Assembly: GCA_963703895.1 (NCBI GenBank)
Contig: CAVPFX010000002.1
Span: forward strand, 620,001 to 684,000
Length of the DNA: 64,000 nt
Reading direction: 5' to 3'
Source of the DNA: VRUE01 sp963703895
GTDB taxonomy: Bacteria > Actinomycetota > Thermoleophilia > Solirubrobacterales > 70-9
Both the position numbers and the translations under genes were made by a program. Positions 63,122 to 64,000 of this stretch are shown piece after piece (the first letter of the stretch is position 1; each line of letters begins with the position of its first letter). A model generated the notes under the pieces. That model had not been told where the DNA came from. It was given only the letters and a program-made list of their open reading frames with translations, and searched no databases.

Positions 63122-63825
63122 GGCAGGCTCGCGGCTTCCGTTTCGAAGGATGGGGGGGTGAGGCGGAGCATGGCGCTGTTCTCGACGCTGGCTCCGACGT
63201 TGCTGTCGCCGGTGGACGTTCTGGGCGGAAATCCGGTGAAGGCGACTTTGACCTGGATCACCGAGTTCGCTTCGGTCACGCCGAGTTCTTTTGGCGGTAC
63301 TTGGAGCAGTTTCCCTTTCGAGTAGGTGAAGTAGGTGAAGATCGAGCTGCTCGGCGGGGTCGGCGTGACGTTCGAGACGAGCGTCCGCGGTGGGGCTATC
63401 GCCGTTTTGGAGAAGGTCGGGGGAATGCCGCCGAGCGAGGCGTAGTCGGTTTGGACCAGGCTGCTACCGCTGAGCGCGATTTTGCTGAGGACCGGTTTGA
63501 CCCCCGCCGAAGCCCCTTCCGCCGGAACGGCGTGGCTGAAGCTGAGCATGGCCCCGGTGCTGCCGACCTGGATCGGTGCGATCTTGGGAATCACGCAGGC
63601 CGAGTGAAGCTGTTCGATGATGCTGACCAGCGAGAGGCGTGCGTTCTGGGTCGCGTGGACGCGGGCGGTGACCCGAGCGCTGGCGTGCATCGAGGTGATC
63701 ACCAGCATCGTCAGGGCCGAGAGCACGACCATGCCGACGGCGGTTCCGATGACGAGCTCGGCCAGGGTCGTCCCATCCTCGTCGGCGAGTCGAACGTCGG
63801 CACGCTGGAGCCGCCGCCTCAGCAT
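63112..63825 (-). CDS. PilW-like minor prepilin (intact)
   Basis: A 237-residue minor pilin. A leader (MLRRRLQRADVRLADEDG) precedes TTLAELVIGTAVGMVVLSALTMLVI, with Glu at mature position 5. The helix extends through RVHATQNARLSLVSIIEQLHSACVIPK, like PilW proteins that end the helix in QL-RSA. A beta domain follows (MLSFSHAVPAEG, FTYFTYSKGKLLQVPP). It is probably part of the priming complex at the pilus tip. Overlaps with both neighbours show one operon. Confidence 0.82.
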   Translation of the reverse strand: MLRRRLQRADVRLADEDGTTLAELVIGTAVGMVVLSALTMLVITSMHASARVTARVHATQNARLSLVSIIEQLHSACVIPKIAPIQVGSTGAMLSFSHAVPAEGASAGVKPVLSKIALSGSSLVQTDYASLGGIPPTFSKTAIAPPRTLVSNVTPTPPSSSIFTYFTYSKGKLLQVPPKELGVTEANSVIQVKVAFTGFPPRTSTGDSNVGASVENSAMLRLTPPSFETEAASLPCQ

Positions 63826-64000
63826 GTTTTTCCGCTTTCGGAGCCGCTGCCCGAGACGTCGAGGTTGAGCGCCGTGCCGCTGGTCAGGTTCTGGACGACG
63901 ATGCTGCTTTTTTTGATCCGGCGGCTGACTTCGGTTTTGCCTTCAAGGACTTTGGCCGAGGCGCACACTTCGTAGGTCCCCCAGGGGAGCCCGGGGTCTG
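63819..64000 (-). CDS. Prepilin-operon protein, C-terminal end (partial)
   Basis: The last 59 codons of a gene that begins right of the window: WGTYEVCASAKVLEGKTEV, RRIKKSSIVVQNL and a tail ending GSGSESGKTC. The stop overlaps the next ATG by three bases. By position and its short Gly/Ser-rich beta C-terminus it is probably a PilV-like minor pilin. The diagnostic N-terminus is not in the window. Confidence 0.65.
   Translation of the reverse strand, partial: DPGLPWGTYEVCASAKVLEGKTEVSRRIKKSSIVVQNLTSGTALNLDVSGSGSESGKTC

Overview
The window is very GC-rich and gene-dense, with GTG starts, ATGA/GTGA overlaps between neighbouring genes, F420-type luciferase-like oxidoreductases, an ergothioneine gene pair, a proton-translocating transhydrogenase and a type IV pilus cluster. 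This combination suggests a deep-branching actinobacterium, most likely Thermoleophilia (Solirubrobacterales-like). That is an inference from gene content; there is no rRNA in the window.

Layout. 0-9.5 kb: the end of an acetyl-CoA synthetase, a voltage-sensor-like ion channel with an unusual filter, ahcY, an unknown membrane protein, a DUF1800-DUF1501-cupredoxin operon and a MarR-MFS pair. 9.5-13.2 kb: a four-gene glycine betaine/choline-type ABC importer. 13.2-16.5 kb: a nucleoside salvage pair (deaminase, broken by a frameshift and carrying a hairpin repeat, plus a phosphorylase) and a photolyase with one frameshift. 16.5-22.4 kb: small housekeeping and signalling genes, including an ECF sigma/anti-sigma/lipoprotein operon and a 48-residue zinc-ribbon gene. 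22.4-29.7 kb: thiolase, a two-gene M64 metallopeptidase/von Willebrand A unit, and an enoyl-CoA hydratase-Baeyer-Villiger monooxygenase-thioesterase operon. 29.9-36.3 kb: a CtpE-like P-type ATPase, an F420-type oxidoreductase and pntAA-pntAB-pntB. 36.4-43.8 kb: two less GC-rich secreted-protein genes, a TadE-like/Vps62-like fusion, a short-chain dehydrogenase and egtB-egtD. 43.9-48.1 kb: another F420-type oxidoreductase, glpX, a BrkB-type membrane protein and the housekeeping sigma factor.

48.2-64 kb is a type IV pilus locus of two convergent operons. The plus-strand side reads pilT1, a thioredoxin-like membrane protein, pilB, pilT2, pilC, then a c-di-GMP-I riboswitch, pilA, a secreted protein and pilD. 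A vapBC-type toxin-antitoxin pair sits between the two arms. The minus-strand side reads three prepilin-like genes, pilM, pilN, pilO and a last gene of unknown function. Together these encode ATP-driven assembly and retraction of pili, with the major pilin apparently under c-di-GMP control. Almost every pil gene carries single-base frameshifts, while pilT2, pilA, the secreted protein, the toxin-antitoxin pair and one prepilin gene are intact. I regard consensus error as the likeliest cause, but genuine decay cannot be excluded.

Two genome-style signals recur. Many genes have a TAGGGT- or TATAGG-like -10 box only 6-10 bases before the start codon and no ribosome binding site, which implies leaderless transcripts. 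Three divergent gene pairs share one nearly symmetric -10 box. A perfect hairpin element of about 50 bases occurs twice, 27 kb apart.
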